A DNA stretch of 64,000 bases, taken from the NCBI RefSeq assembly GCF_901709675.1, contig NC_051103.1, forward strand, positions 6,185,501-6,249,500, written 5' to 3'. Both the position numbers and the translations under genes were made by a program. Shown piece by piece: positions 51,588 to 64,000 of the stretch. Origin of the DNA: Syngnathus acus (lineage: Eukaryota > Chordata > Actinopteri > Syngnathiformes > Syngnathidae). Numbering within the stretch: position 1 is the stretch's first letter; each line of letters opens with the position of its first letter. Below the pieces are notes generated by a model. That model saw only the letters and a list, made by a program, of their open reading frames with translations. It was not told the DNA's origin and did not search any database.

Positions 51588-53909
51588 ATCATTGCTATGT
51601 TCTTTTATTTATTGTCAGATTGCTCTGACTCCATCTTCCTCATGGGGGCACTAGAGCAGCAAAAACATTTTTTTTTTCTTTCCTCCCTGTCTGTTCAACT
51701 TCTCATATTGAAGGATTCCGTGGACTAAATGATCTGAGCTAAAAGCTGAATCATAGGAATGTCTGCGCGTGGAATGTTATGTTAAAGCAATCTGGAAGAT
51801 CTCAACGCGGGGCTTCCAATGTTAAGCTTCCCATCTTACCATTGCGACACTCATGCCTCAGTTTATACTTGCCTTCAGAAAATTATACAAGACTTATTAG
51901 GGGATATATATGTATATATTTCTAAAATTGCTGCAATCATAATCATACATTCAAAGAGAGAAAATAAAGTGTATTAGCCTGCCATAAAAAAAAAAAGTTA
52001 TTGATTGGGCGATGATGTCATGTATTAGTACTGTATTGTTTTAAATCTGCTTACAAATATTGAAAGGTATATAAAAATAGCTATTCAAGCGCTGTAAAAA
52101 TATGAGCCAAAGTGGATATTCATGCCTATGTGTGTGTTTCACATTTTAAAATTATTTTTGGCTCACGTCCCTAAAGAGTTGCACATGAATGCCTCAAATG
52201 AAAAGTACCGGGTTGTCATTTTCCACTTTCATGTGGACCTCAAAGAACCAGTTTATGATGACAGATGACTTGATCTGCTTATCTGGACTGTGTAGAGAAA
52301 GATACTCTGTATCTTTTGGGCTATTATCCTGTCTGCAGATTATTTTGAGCTAATTTCAATTACAGTCTATGAAGAAAGCGGTAGAAAAAGTATTGCTATT
52401 TCCATCCTGTTTTCTTCTTTAATTTTGAATCTATTCTTAAATTAAACCTGCTTTTTGCCTTCTTTACTGTATTCTTCACTGTATTTCAGATGCTTCTTTT
52501 TTTTTCCTCTTCTTTCTTTTCTTCAAAATGTTTGCGTCTTTAATTCTGTCCCCGGCTTGGTTGTCTCATCCCCAAACGTGATGTCATGTGTTTTGACTGA
52601 GTTTCAACGAAGCTGCCAACATTTTGCAAATGTTTTGACACTGTCATCTTTCCTGTGTGTCCTTTGTCCTGTTTTTCTGAACTTGCAGAGATTTACACAG
52701 CAGACAACTAAACAAATTATCAGCTGAAGAAATAACCTTGACTGATAACGAGAGTAAGCTGAATAAACGGAGGAGAAAGAATGAAAAACATTGTCTCAGG
52801 TTGATGTGGAAATGACTTTTTTTGTAATCACATATTCTTTAAAACAGTGTTCCTAAGTCATTTTGTGACACAAACTGGTTATATTTGTCATATTTTAGCA
52901 TCTTCATTTCCTTCACCTTGACCAAGGTACTGGTTTCATCTGTGGATATGGTGTTGTTCTTTCAGTTGAGTTGTACAGGATGAAAAGGTTTTCAAATGAT
53001 TTATCATGGTTGCATTTTTCAACACATAAACCTGCCATTTGATTTGTATCTTCATTTCAGAGTCTGTATTTTGTTATTTGAGTTGATCACTGCTTGTACA
53101 GATGACCACTTTTTTATTTTAATTTTATTTTAAATAACACCTTTGTCTTTATTCATCTGTATCCTTAGGAGTACTTTTGCTACCTCTGTCCAGTACCGAA
53201 TGTCCCACGGAACGGTTCCGGTCCGCGGCCCTGTGGTTGGTGACCAAAACTTTAAAGCCCACCTAACAGAGGAAAGGTGGGTCTTCATCGGCGTCCAATT
53301 GGTTAATTTACAGAGCGTCCGCACGGGCAGGCGCCTGATTGGCCAATGTTGCAGTCAATCACCAACTTAGCCCCGCCCTTCTTTGCAGACAGTTGATGTC
53401 CGGCCACTAGCAGCATTTAGACGAAAACATTCAACTCAGCTGCACGAATTGAGCAGCGTCCATGGCGTGTTTTTCAACGTGAATTATGTCCGGACTGGAA
53501 CCCAATCGCGTATGAACGCTCGTTAAATAGCAGTCCGGAGGTGGAGGAGGCGGATTGGACTCCCTTCGGTAAGTTGGCGTCGTTCCCCCCGCGATGGAGG
53601 CTGCTGACGGGACCCGCCAGGACCACCGCAGTGTCGTCCACCACTCGTCGACGCTTGGTTGAGCAACGCATGTTCGACCCAAACATTGCGCACTCCTGTC
53701 TCCATTAGTCGACATCATCCAGAACTTCTTGGTCGGCTCCAGAGACAGCGAGAAGTTCTAACGGGTGAACGTTAGCCCCCCTGGAGCACGATGACCAGCA
53801 TAGACGTGACCTAAAGAGCCATTTCGTATCATTTGTTTCCCCCCCCAAAAGTAATTTGTTTTTTCAATTTTGAAAGAGAACACACATCCCGTCCTATCCT
53901 CGACCCACC
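51588..53909. other. ablim1 3' UTR and intergenic region before mprip
   Basis: The AATAAA at 51963-51968 marks a likely ablim1 3' end. The following AT-rich DNA has no recognised gene. From about 53160 the sequence becomes richer in GC and CpG, which suits the mprip promoter and 5' UTR. Confidence 0.5.
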
Positions 53910-56900
53910 ATGTCAGTCAAAGAGAACCCCTGTAGGAAATTCCAAGCCAACATTTTTAATAAGAGCAAATGTCAAAATTGTTTTAAGCCTCGAGAATCTC
54001 ACCTGCTCAACGACGAAGACCTCAACCAGGTGAGTATTTGGTCCCTGCAGTGTTTCTGTGCAAAAAAGTCAAAGTACTCTTTACCCCAAGTAGAATTAGA
54101 GAGCCTAAAGTTTTGATTCAACTTAAGAGTAAACAAGACTCACCATGAGAATGAATGGCCTTGCGCTTAGGTGTGTTTTTGCTTCATGTGTCAACATAGG
54201 CTAGAAGTGCAAAGGTTTCTTTCTCTGAATTCAATTAGTCATCAACCCAGGGATGCTTATTGACCTTAATTTCACGCAGAACTCCCAAAGCTTTCGACTC
54301 AAACAATCACCAGCTTCATCATCTATTTGTCACACTGTCCAAACTCTTATGTGGCTATGCTCCCCGCAAATCGCATTACTGTATGTTCCATTTGGTTGAT
54401 TAATTACAAATGGTCATATTCCAACAGTATTTCCCAGCTGGTCAGAGAGTGATGTCTCTGGAAACGTAACAGCGCACTTTCCTTCAAATATGATGGAAAA
54501 TAGCTCGTCTTTCCCTGCGGAACACCGGCTGTCAACCTCCAACCCAGCCAGTCGTGTCTTAGTTGTAAAGTTTTCCGACAGCGGTGCGCTTGGAGGCACG
54601 CCGGTGTCATTGGGTTCATGTCTCGAGCCCAGCCGGATAACATTTTAGAAATCTTTTTTTTTTTTGCCATAAGAAACAATTGGAACTGACATTAGGCCAC
54701 GTTCTAATTGGTTGAACGAGGAGGTCGGGGGCTGTGGCGACACGCGCCGTTTAACCACCAAAGCAATGAAGGGGAAAGCTTGACCTGAAATGATCAGAGT
54801 GTATTTTTCAAACGGGGCCTGCTGTTAGGTCACGTGAGGAAAGACGACAGCTCCTTTTGGGTTTCGGGCATATTTTTACAGGCTATCAGCGCAATTCCTT
54901 CCTACAGGCGGGCCCGTTATCAGATAGCCTGGCCGCAAAGTTCAGATTGGAAAATTGCGGTTCTTTTATTTTGTTTACAGAGCGACCGTAGCTGAGCTCT
55001 GTCCCGCCGTACCTTTTGCAATCAAAACAAAAGCGGATTTTAAGGTGGATTAGATGTGGCTTTGCGTGGGATGAAGTTATGACTGTAATCAAAACCCCCC
55101 CGACGGAGGAGCCGGCCGGCCGTAAATGTCAGAGCTTAATTTCTAGCCCACTGTTTTGTAGATTATTCATTCGATTTATTATTTTACATCTTATCATCTG
55201 AGCGGCAACGTCTGGCAAAATTCCTCGCGACATTTCTCACCATGCACACATCAAGCCAGCCAGCTGTGGTTAGGCCGGGCTTGTTTGACTCGAAATAACT
55301 GCTGACTACTCAAGTGGCAGGAGTTCAAGTATGTGGCACAACTATTTAAGAAAGCATGCCAGGCCAGGCTAGCCCACCTTTGTCGAGTTGAAATTGCAAA
55401 TTTATAACTTTCCCTTTTCCCCTCTCAAACAGTTGATGTTTATAATCGCATCTTCTTATCAACAGGCGAAGCCGATTTATGGTGGATGGTTGCTGCTCGC
55501 GCCAGAGGGAACCAATTTTGACAATCCCTTACACAGATCTCGGGTAAGTGGCTTCAATTCATTATGAAATGGATTAAAGAAGCTGGCGTCATGATTTATA
55601 TTTCAAGAAATTAAACGGCCAATTTATTTTTTAATTCACGTCGACTTTCACGTCTCGTCAAAAGATATTTATTTTCACTTTGCCAATGGCTGTTTTCATT
55701 TTGCTATCTTTACTTACACTCTTTGGGAAAAACTTGACTTTAGCTTCCTGTGGGAGCGTTTGGGTTTTTTTTTCCCCCCAGAGCGACAAATGGTTCACAA
55801 GCAATAACGATCCCGATATTGACATGATTCCGCGAACCCTGCTCCCCTTTGGCACGGTGAAACGCGAGCCTGCCTCCGTCGAGCCTCCTTCTTTATCAAC
55901 CCCCAGATAAAACCGTGGCGATGCATCCCAAAAGCGGAGCTGGGAGAATGTGGGGGAGGTGATGGAAAAGTCCCAGTTCTCACAGCCGCTCTGATGGATT
56001 CCACATGTTTTGTTTTTCAAGGGGGGTCGTTCACCCCTACGTTTGTCAATAGCCTGCTGTTTACATTGACGACACTGATTTGGTCGACCTCGTCCGATTG
56101 ACTGCGCTAAAAAAAAATTGTGGGGAAATCAAAAAAAAAAAAAATCAATCTTCAAAACTGATGTGTTCCATGCTAAAATAGAATACACTTTCCAACATCA
56201 CATGGTAAATGTTTACCAAAGGTTGGCTTGTATATTTGCATTTTGCATGTGTGTGCACTAGAGTGCATTGATCTATTCCCCCCCCCCCCCCCCCCCCCCC
56301 CTCCTTTAAAACTTGGAATGTGATTGCAGGGCGGCATGGTAGCGTAGCGGTTAGCACGTGCCCTGCAGTTAAAGTCGGGGGGTTCGAATCCATACCGCCT
56401 GCTAGTGATCACTCCCACAATTCCTGACGTGCAGAAAATGTTCAGCAACATTTTCTTTTTCTCCTTTTCTGCGCCTCTCATTCCTCCACCGTGTGAGAAA
56501 ACCACGTCGTTGGGAGCCAAATGTGGCTCGAAGGGCGGGGAGTGACAAATATAAAATAAAAAAATTTGACACTTTGAACAGTTGTGTGCCAGTTGTACGC
56601 CGCCGGTTCCAAAACGCTCAGAAGCTTTTCTAGTCTGGGAGCACGGGACTGATTTTCTCCAAATTCCTTGACTTCGGTTCATAAAATTTGAAACCTCCAG
56701 CGCATTCTAAGTTTTCCAACGTTGTCTACCTGTCATTGTTTATAATGCACATCTTTGTCTTTGAATGCAGAAATGGCAAAGGAGGTTTTTCATCCTTTAC
56801 GAGCACGGCTTACTCCGCTACGCTCTGGACGAAATGGTGAGTAAGAACATTTTTATCTCCACTTTTTGTAGAATTTTCCACCTTAAGTACTTTTCACTAT

Positions 56901-59900
56901 AACATTGCTTATCTTCTCCCTCAAATCTTCTTTTGTAATTTTGTCTCATCAAACGTATCGGTTTCTCCTCGGCCGATTCTTTCTTTATACCTGCCGGTAA
57001 TGAAAACGCTCACTGTATTAGACACCAGGATTGAAGTGACCGCCCCCCTCCCGAGATCTCTCCTTTGAAACTCATGGTCCAAAGTAGCGTGGCCGTGTCT
57101 GGAGGAATGAAGTTCCACCACACACGGTGTTGATGCGGCGTCATGCTCTCTGTTTGCTTTGTGGCCTGTTCAAATATTGTGCAAGGCCCTCGTGATAGCG
57201 TTGGCTTCCCAAACGAAAAGTGGATGAGATGGTTTTTACAGTTCTGTATTGTATCAACTCGCCGGTGTTTTTGTAAGTCACCTGTTCTGGCTGCAGCGTG
57301 TCATGCGATTGAACCAGAAGCGGCGCTCGTATTCTGGTCAAGCATCAGCACATCCTTTATTTCAGCTTTTGTGGCATGTTCTGGCACAAGAGCGTGAAGA
57401 AAAAGCTGGCCCGTGTGTCCTCTGTGCATTGTTGGCCGGATGTCAATCATCCTCTGTTAATCTCCTTACTGAATGTCGGAGGGTCGCTCGATATACTTGG
57501 AAAATGTCATTTTGTTGTTCCAGCACGTACGTCTATGGCAAGAACATCGATTCGCTTTCAGCGAATAACCGAGGACTATTCAAGTCTCCTGTACTCAACT
57601 CTAAAAGCCGGTTTCCCGGGGCAACCGGCACAGTTATTTCAGAGGGGGGACTTTGTTGCCAAGGGCAACATGATCTGTCATTTATTGCTGCAACAAATGC
57701 CCAAGACATGTACTGTAGAACAATGGACAGAGTTAGCTTCTCTTCTTCTCCTCTTTGCAAAAGTGAGCAAGTCACTCGGGTGAGCTCGATCAGAACAAGT
57801 GCGTCGGCCGAGCTCAAATATATAATATATTATATAAAAAATGGAGAAGTGGCTTTTTGTTCTTTTTTTTTTTGCTGACTTGCAGGTGTTCTTGTGTGTG
57901 GTCAAGGGCGCTTGACTGCGTCAAGAACATGTGCTGCCCGCGGAAACTTCAGCGTCGTTACCATAGTTGAAGTCTTAAACCGTTCGAGCCCGTCCGTCCA
58001 GGTACACGAAAAGCAGACGCGCGCATTGCTGCGTCACGTGGTGCTCAGGACTTGTCAGATGGGCGTTAAGAACTCTCCACCGGCACGTGGATGAGTGATA
58101 ATGACCAACACCCACGTTCAAATAACCGCTCGACATTGCTCATCTAACCATTAGTAAGTGGCGGCTTAATGCACTTTTGTCCAGCTCGTCAAAAATAGCT
58201 TGTGGGAGGCGGTACTGCTGTTAGCTTGCGCTCAAACATTGTACAAGTTTCATTTGGAATTGTTGTAAAAATAATGGCCACTGGGGAAAAAAAAAAATAT
58301 CAGTGATGTCATCGATTACTTTACATGGGTGGTCGGCTATAAAAAATGTTATTTTTCGAGCCCTAATACAAAAGTGACTTAAATCAAAACGGACTGTTAA
58401 GTGTGTCGACCGCATCCCCTCATTATTCTCCACAAGAACATGATGTGCTCATGTTGTTTTTCTTTTTTTTAGTTCTTTTCAATTCATTTCCTGTGTTTAC
58501 TGGAATTCAAAGATGTCAGACCTCTGCTCTACAGTCCGGACAGAGAAGCACCCGTTTGTAGCGGGCTGAAGGAAGGCGTGTCGACATCTAAGAAAGACAC
58601 GATTGTTGTATTCGTCAAAGAAATGTTATCAGTCTGGGAAAGAGCACACCCACTCGGGCTAATTCTGGTAAGACGGGGCGAGTGTGAGCAACGGGCCACA
58701 TGACAAAAGTTGAGCGGAGCACCTGTTTCGCTCTCTTTTCCCAGCATATCTGTCACCATCTGAAATTATTTCTCACAAGTCCATGATCGTTCGGAGACAT
58801 TACGTAACGCTTGCACGTTAAAAAGTGCGTGTGTGTGTTTGGCATCATCTTTCTTAATACAACAACCAATTTGGAAATAGTGACGGTGAACCTTCTCTTC
58901 ATCCTCTGACACTTCCCTCCTCTTCCTCCTCCGCATCCATGACGATGCCGGCCTCCGAACAGGCCGCGCGAAACCGCCCACGCTGCTCTCGCTATTTGCA
59001 GCGAGGACCAAACGCTGCGGCTGCCCACGCTCTCCCAAATACCTGCTGGCAAATGTGTGAAGCGCGTTCGCAGCTGGTCGAGTTTGGATGTGGATGGACT
59101 TTGGAGGTGATTCCCGAGGCCATTTCCTCCCCGCGGCTTACACTCGTGTTTACCTCTATTGTCCCGAGTTGCTAGGGAAAGTTTTCTGTTATCGGTAATG
59201 AGCAGGATGTCGGAGACCCGACCGCTTGCCATATTTGTGAGTCAGGGTGATTCAGTGCCAGCTCATCGTCGTTCCTCCGCACAAAAGGCGAGCGAGCGAG
59301 CGACCGTGGGCGCCGGCTTGGGAACCTGTTTGAGGGTTCCTGTTGTTGCACGTCAAGGCGTTTGAATTTGTCAATCCCGGCAGACGAGTGACACCTAACA
59401 CCAGACAGATGTTTACAAACTTCTTACAGGTTTTTGGAGCTGAGCAATATCCATCGCCGAAGTTCTGATTTGAGAAAGAGCGCTCGTACAGTTCCACTGT
59501 AGCTGACAATCCCACATTGTGTGAACTTGCGCCGCCCCACAAAGGCCCCATTGTGCTCGGACATGGCCCGGAGAGAGGGGACGGGGTCTGAGATAGGTGA
59601 CAGCGGTGTGGGTTCAAGGGGGGCCCGCTCTGGGGGCAACAGCGGACCCAAATAGTGTGTGGCCATTGCTGGGAGGGTCCACACGTGTGAGCGGAGTCTC
59701 GTGCTGCTTTTCCTCTTTCCTCTGATTGCCATGTCATTTAAAATTTTACCGCTTAAGAACTTGTGGAACTGTTCCCAGAATCACAAATTTCTGTTTTGAC
59801 TCCCAAGTCCAGGACAAGACTTGCGCAAGCAGGGGCGTCCTCTCAATTTTGTTTACGCAGACCGATGGGCAGCCCACTAAAAGCATTTATTGCCCACCGA

Positions 59901-62900
59901 CCGGTTGGAGATCCCTAATCCGCCCCGCCACTTTTCCTTCCTGGCTCCTCCGGGCCAAGTCTGAGAGTGACAGGGCTCTCAGGTCAAGCTGACGCCAGTC
60001 TCCCCTTTTTGCCATCTGAAGCAGGCCCACCAGGCCCTCGCCCAGCTGTCCCAGAGTCTGTTTGTCCGTCTCGCTGTCAAGCACAGCTGTCGTGCCGACC
60101 TCTCACCCAATGGAGGGCCCTTCATTGGTTTTAATCCACGGGCGAGTGGCTACCACTGTGGCACACCGAGTCATGATTTGGTGATGTCGCGAATGATTAA
60201 GTGTCACCACATCAGCATTTGGAGCCGGTTTAGAATGCAAAAGAGGTCAGCGGTTAAAGTCACGGGGACACGCAGCTAGTCGACCGCCCTCGGGGTGGGA
60301 TTACCATCAAGTATTGACTTCTCCATCCACATCAGAGGCCATGCGCCCGATTTAATTGCTCTGGTAAGAGTCATGGCACGGTTAATGCTGCACAAATAGG
60401 TTTTCCTGAATGTGATTTATTGGCTCAGCGGCCAAGTCGAGTGCGATGCCTTTTAATCTCGTCCCGACGCACAGAGGGCTGTAATTTATCATTTGTGGCT
60501 GGTACTTATAGACACCAAGACACCGCAGCGGTCGCGTGCTGTAATGTTTCCCGTATGTGACGGCGGAACGCAAACGTTGTTCAAAGAATGCTCGTTCCGC
60601 TCCGCATGACTCACTTGACTCCTTTCAATGACTATAGAACATATTTCAAAAGTGGACAAGAAAACCAAAATGTCACAATGCCTCCTTTATTGTCTTCTTA
60701 AATCACATTTGGAGTCGAAGCGCCGACTGTTGATGTCTGCTGTGCAAATTCTGGCACCGTGTTGACGTCTGGGCGGATTATGCGAGAAAATCACGCCGCC
60801 GCCCTTCTGTCGCACTTCCTGCATGTCCTTCTGTTGTGTCTTCCAGCCCAGCACTCTTCCCCAGGGCACCATCAATATGAACCAGTGCTCCGATGTCATC
60901 GACGGAGAGTCCAGGACGGGTCAGAAGAACTCCTTGTGCATCCTAACCCCTGACAAGGAGCACTTCATTCGAGCCGAGTGTAAAGAAATCATTAACGGGT
61001 AAGCGGGCTTCTGAAAGAACTGGGTCAGGTGAGCTCGGAGTTACGGGCCGAGTTTAAAAGACGAGAACGCGATTGGTTTCGCTATCAGAGCGACTCTGCC
61101 CTCTGCTGGCTTCTTTGGAGTACTTGTCCTTGGTGACTCAAACGCACATTGTTGGTAATCAATCAAGTGTGCCGAGCCCTAAAATGCATTTTTGGGCCGA
61201 ATGAAATATCACGTTTGTTTACGAAATGTTCTCTCACTCTACAGATGGCAGGAAGCTCTGACCGTGTACCCCAGAACAAACAAGCAGAATCAGAAGAAGA
61301 AGCGCAAGGTGGATCCGCCCACTCAGCAGGTAACGCATTGCTTGCCACTTCACCCGCAATGTTGTGTGTGCTCACAAAGTTTCCTCTGAGGTCCATTGTT
61401 TGGTCCCCCTAATGACGCTGGCATAAATGAGGCCGAGTTGACGGACGTTACATAACTCAGAGTGGCTGACACTCCATAAAGTCTGCCTCTTTCTAAAAAT
61501 GATGCAAAAAACTTTGTAGTGTAATGGTAACTTTGAAAGTATATGAAATAAAAAAAAGCTTTGTGTGATCAGCAGAGGGGGCAATGGTTTTCCACCAAGG
61601 ACATGAATGGACATCCAGTGAGTCAGCTCCAAAAATGCAGAAGCAGATTGTCTATTTAACATTTTTCTTCTAACATGGAAAGGCTTGATTGGAATTGCAT
61701 GTTGGCGGTGATTGACAACATTGGGGGCTGACACAATCAGGTGTTGGAAAAAAAAAAAAAAAAAATCAATACACAATTTTCCTAAAGGCAAATATAGGAT
61801 CAACATAACAAATTTCAGTTGAGTGCTTTTATTTTTATTTCTTTCATCAATCAAGTCACCAAATATTTCTTCTTTTTGTGTACTAAGATGAAATGAATTT
61901 TGCGCTTCTATTCTCATTTTTCCCCTAGTCTCAATTTGACCTCTCCTCCTCCCTCCCCCTCCTTCCATCCCAAACCCCCGTCCAGGAACCGGGTCCGGCC
62001 AAGGTGACGGTGACTAGCGGCGGAGGCAGCATCTCGTGCCTGCCCGGCGGCATCGCCAGCGCCGAGCGCGTCCCGATGAGCCGGGCCACTTTGTGGCAGG
62101 AGGAGAACCGCTGGAGTCGGGCCACCATCCCCTGTAGCCGCAGCGCCTCCTGTCTTAGCCAGCTGGGCCAGAGCCAGCCCGACTCCACCGTCACGACTCA
62201 AGATGGTTAGGACAATCATTTGCTTAGTAAAAAAGAAAAAATCAACAACTTATATGAATTACAGATGGCGGAATGATGAGCACTGGACGCAAAGTACGAG
62301 TGGAGAGCGGTTACTTTTCCCTGGAAAAAAACAAGTCGGAGCCTTCTCCAAAATCCGCACAGAATTCCCAACCAGCGCAGCCACCCCAGCAACTCCCCCT
62401 GTCCTCGTCCACCTCCTCCTGTTCCTTAGGAGCATCCGGTCACAGGTACAACTCTGAACCCGAAGGCCAAATTCCCCCCTGTCCCCCCTCCCCAGGAGCC
62501 CTCGCGTCCCCTAGCTACTCCACCGTCAGTTCCTCCCAGAGCTCCCTGGACTCGGAACCCAGCGGCGCCACCGCCGCCTGGGAGGTCCGCGGCGGAGGGA
62601 GCGACGCTTGCGCCAATAGCAGAGGGGGTCGCGCAGGCAGGCAGTACGCGGCGCTTTCGGACGTGCCGCGAGCGCGCAGGATGACCTACCGCGAAGCCTT
62701 CCGTGCGGAAAAGAAGCAACAAGAGCTAAGAGCGCGCACGCGGAGTCCCGGACGAGAAGAGGTGGCCCGGCTGTTTGGGGAGGAGCGCAGGTGAGAGGAA
62801 ATGGATCCCAGTCTTGCATGGCATCTTCTTGACCAAGACGTAGATTCTATTTCGGGGGTGCATGCGTTACTTTCTTTGCTGTGGCTCCTTTCCACTTTTT

Positions 62901-64000
62901 GCTAGCTCCTTTTGTCGTTTTGATCTTTTCCAGGGGCTTCTGAACAGCAACCCCTCCGACTCTATCCCAAAGCTGTTCCCTGGCGGTCACCGTCGGTTCC
63001 TGCTTTCTCTCATTTCATCTCTTCTCCGCCTGGGAGCGCACACACACAAACGCACACACGCTATCGTTTACACGCACACACGCTCACGTTACTCACGTTT
63101 GCTGGTACAGTACATTGGTTTCCTCTCTTTTTCTGACGCCACCTTAACCGATATTTGTCATCGCTGCTTCTCCTGCAAAGCGGCCATCTTCCAAATCTCT
63201 TTTAATTGAACTGCCGCGTATCATTTCACAATTTACTCTCTGACGTATTGTCAAGTGCATCTCTCGGGGAGAACTTTAAGTTTTATTTATTGAACAGCAA
63301 GGTGATCTTCTGTCGTTCACAGACGTTCGCAAGTCATCGGCCGATTCAAGGAGGAGCGGATGGACACGAGCGGCTCCAGCGAACCGTCATCAGACGTCAC
63401 CCGCGTGCCGCGACAAGGCCGCAGCGAGAGACGTTATCTGGCCTTCAAACCTGTACGTGGAGCTCTGAAGTCCGCTTGACTTACTTCCATTACTGAGAGC
63501 TCGTTCTCTGGTGTTGTCGTAGGACACGTCGTCATCGGAAGCCGGGAATGAGCGCTCGGTCCCGGACGTGTCCGTCTCCACTTTTGCAAACTTAAGAAGA
63601 GCCAAATCGCTTGACCGCAGAGTCACCGAGTCCTCCATGACTGTGAGTTCCTCCAATCGTGTAAATAAAGAAAATTGTACAGGACTTGCGCCAGCCAGCC
63701 AAACAGAGAAAAATGGAGTCCAGAGTGTCAGATGAGCTTAAAAAAATAAATCGTACATGCCATATTTAGTTGAATACCCGGGAATGTGCCAAGGGTGATT
63801 GGAAGTGTTTACTCCTTCCACACTATGAATACGTGTAAAAGTATCCTTAGTTCCTCCACGCGGGATTAAAGCGCTGGCCGGCAAGCTGCTTAAGGGCGCA
63901 AAGGTGTCCTCCCTCACAACGTGAGCCGCTGACCCCAGACCTGCTCAGAGACTTGCGGTAATCGCCACGGTGGCTCCCTGCAATTTAGCCGCAGCTGCCA
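53910..64000 (+). CDS. mprip: myosin phosphatase Rho-interacting protein, N-terminal part
   Basis: Actin-binding scaffold (p116Rip/M-RIP) that brings RhoA and myosin phosphatase to stress fibres. Nine exons are in the window: 53910-54029, 55466-55543, 56771-56836, 60847-60998, 61245-61329, 61986-62205, 62265-62790, 63323-63452 and 63523-63642. They cover 499 residues, and the gene continues past the right edge. The N-terminus KENPCRKFQANIFNKSKC is almost invariant. PH domain 1 spans about residues 43-150, with IYGGWLLLAPEG, KWQRRFFILYEHGLLRYALD, QGTINMNQCSDVIDG and SLCILTPDKEHFIRAE. NKQNQKKKRKVDPPT and KVRVESGYFSLEKNK are conserved linker blocks, as is RRAKSLDRR. The Ser/Pro-rich linker exon of 526 nt is much longer than the mammalian equivalent as I recall it. 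PH domain 2 and the coiled coil lie outside. Exon 3 is followed by a 4-kb intron. Confidence 0.95.
54030..55465. other. mprip intron 1
   Basis: A 1.4-kb intron with canonical gtgagt donor and acag acceptor. No other exon or repeat of note was recognised. Confidence 0.8.
56278..56301. repeat. poly-C tract beside a SINE-like element
   Basis: Twenty-four consecutive C in mprip intron 2, about 27 bp upstream of a tRNA-like sequence. Confidence 0.95.
56329..56400 (+). mobile_element. tRNA-derived SINE-like element (head)
   Basis: The sequence contains a near-perfect RNA polymerase III A box (TAGCGTAGCGG, 56340-56350) and a perfect B box (GGTTCGAATCC, 56381-56391) with tRNA-like spacing. The ends pair only partly (GGCGG with CCGCC), and the T arm does not fold, so it is not a functional tRNA gene. 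The opening GGGCGGCATGGTAGCGTAGC resembles a head common in teleost tRNA-derived SINEs. The body and tail are not clear, so it may be a truncated copy. It lies in mprip intron 2. Confidence 0.6.
56837..60846. other. mprip intron 3 (4 kb)
   Basis: The longest intron in the window's mprip part. It contains many short open frames on both strands without splice or family support. No nested gene was recognised. Confidence 0.7.
61094..61113 (-). promoter_or_regulatory. CTCF-like motif in an mprip intron
   Basis: Read on the minus strand it gives CCAGCAGAGGGCAGAG, close to the CTCF consensus. It lies in the 246-bp intron after the PH-domain exon at 60847-60998. Confidence 0.35.
63643..64000. other. 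mprip intron, running off the window
   Basis: After the donor at 63643 no further exon is recognised before the window ends. The next expected exon would open the second PH domain. Confidence 0.7.

Noticed and set aside
56329-56400. Functional tRNA gene
   Set aside because: The A and B boxes are good, but the T arm does not pair and the acceptor stem is imperfect, so a SINE head is more likely.
58753-59737. Minus-strand frames of 159 and 161 codons in the long mprip intron
   Set aside because: The compositions are unlike protein, there are no recognised domains, and no clear splice sites link them. No evidence of a nested gene.

Overview
The window is nuclear DNA of a bony fish, most likely a percomorph teleost. 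Protein-coding genes are split into many short exons with GT-AG introns, often only 70-150 bp long. The proteins are typical vertebrate families. Intergenic DNA carries dinucleotide and homopolymer microsatellites and a tRNA-derived SINE-like element. I built the gene models by hand from exon translations and splice phases. In every multi-exon model the phases close without a frame break, with GC donors needed at two introns.

Layout from left to right: (1) 1978-5652 (+), the 3' half of a netrin gene (ntn2/NTN3 type), whose 5' exons lie outside the window. (2) About 9.5 kb of largely empty intergenic DNA. (3) 16675-20894 (-), a complete 16-exon MGAT5B-like N-glycan-branching glycosyltransferase. 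(4) 23254-26117 (+), tbc1d24. (5) 29092-31633 (+), atp6v0c, the V-ATPase proteolipid. (6) 32625-34207 (-), nubp2, a cytosolic Fe-S scaffold. (7) 35773-37326 (+), spsb3. (8) 37829-39641 (-), an EME1/EME2-type MUS81 partner. (9) 40134-42885 (+), a MFSD1-like lysosomal transporter. (10) 44167-51587 (+), an abLIM1-type LIM/villin-headpiece gene with two alternative first coding exons. (11) 53910 to beyond the window end (+), the N-terminal part of mprip.

The block netrin - tbc1d24 - atp6v0c - nubp2 - spsb3 - eme2 brings together genes that lie in human 16p13.3, where they form two neighbouring groups. This synteny is the main reason for preferring ntn2/NTN3 over ntn1 and EME2 over EME1. Three gene pairs are head-to-head (mgat5b-like/tbc1d24, nubp2/spsb3, eme2/mfsd1-like). 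The last pair has start codons only 492 bp apart and shares a promoter with NRF1-like and TFEB/CLEAR-like motifs. Two pairs are tail-to-tail (atp6v0c/nubp2, spsb3/eme2). The genes do not form a pathway. Two of them (atp6v0c and the MFSD1-like gene) act on lysosomes, and abLIM and MPRIP both act on the actin cytoskeleton.

The most interesting observations concern gene structure. They are two candidate GC-AG introns (nubp2 and ablim1), an in-frame 8-nt microexon in ablim1, two alternative phase-compatible abLIM N-termini, a tandem NAGNAG acceptor in the mgat5b-like gene, and a dispersed repeat carrying a CTCF-like core at two places. I saw no CRISPR array, phage, operon or other prokaryotic system.
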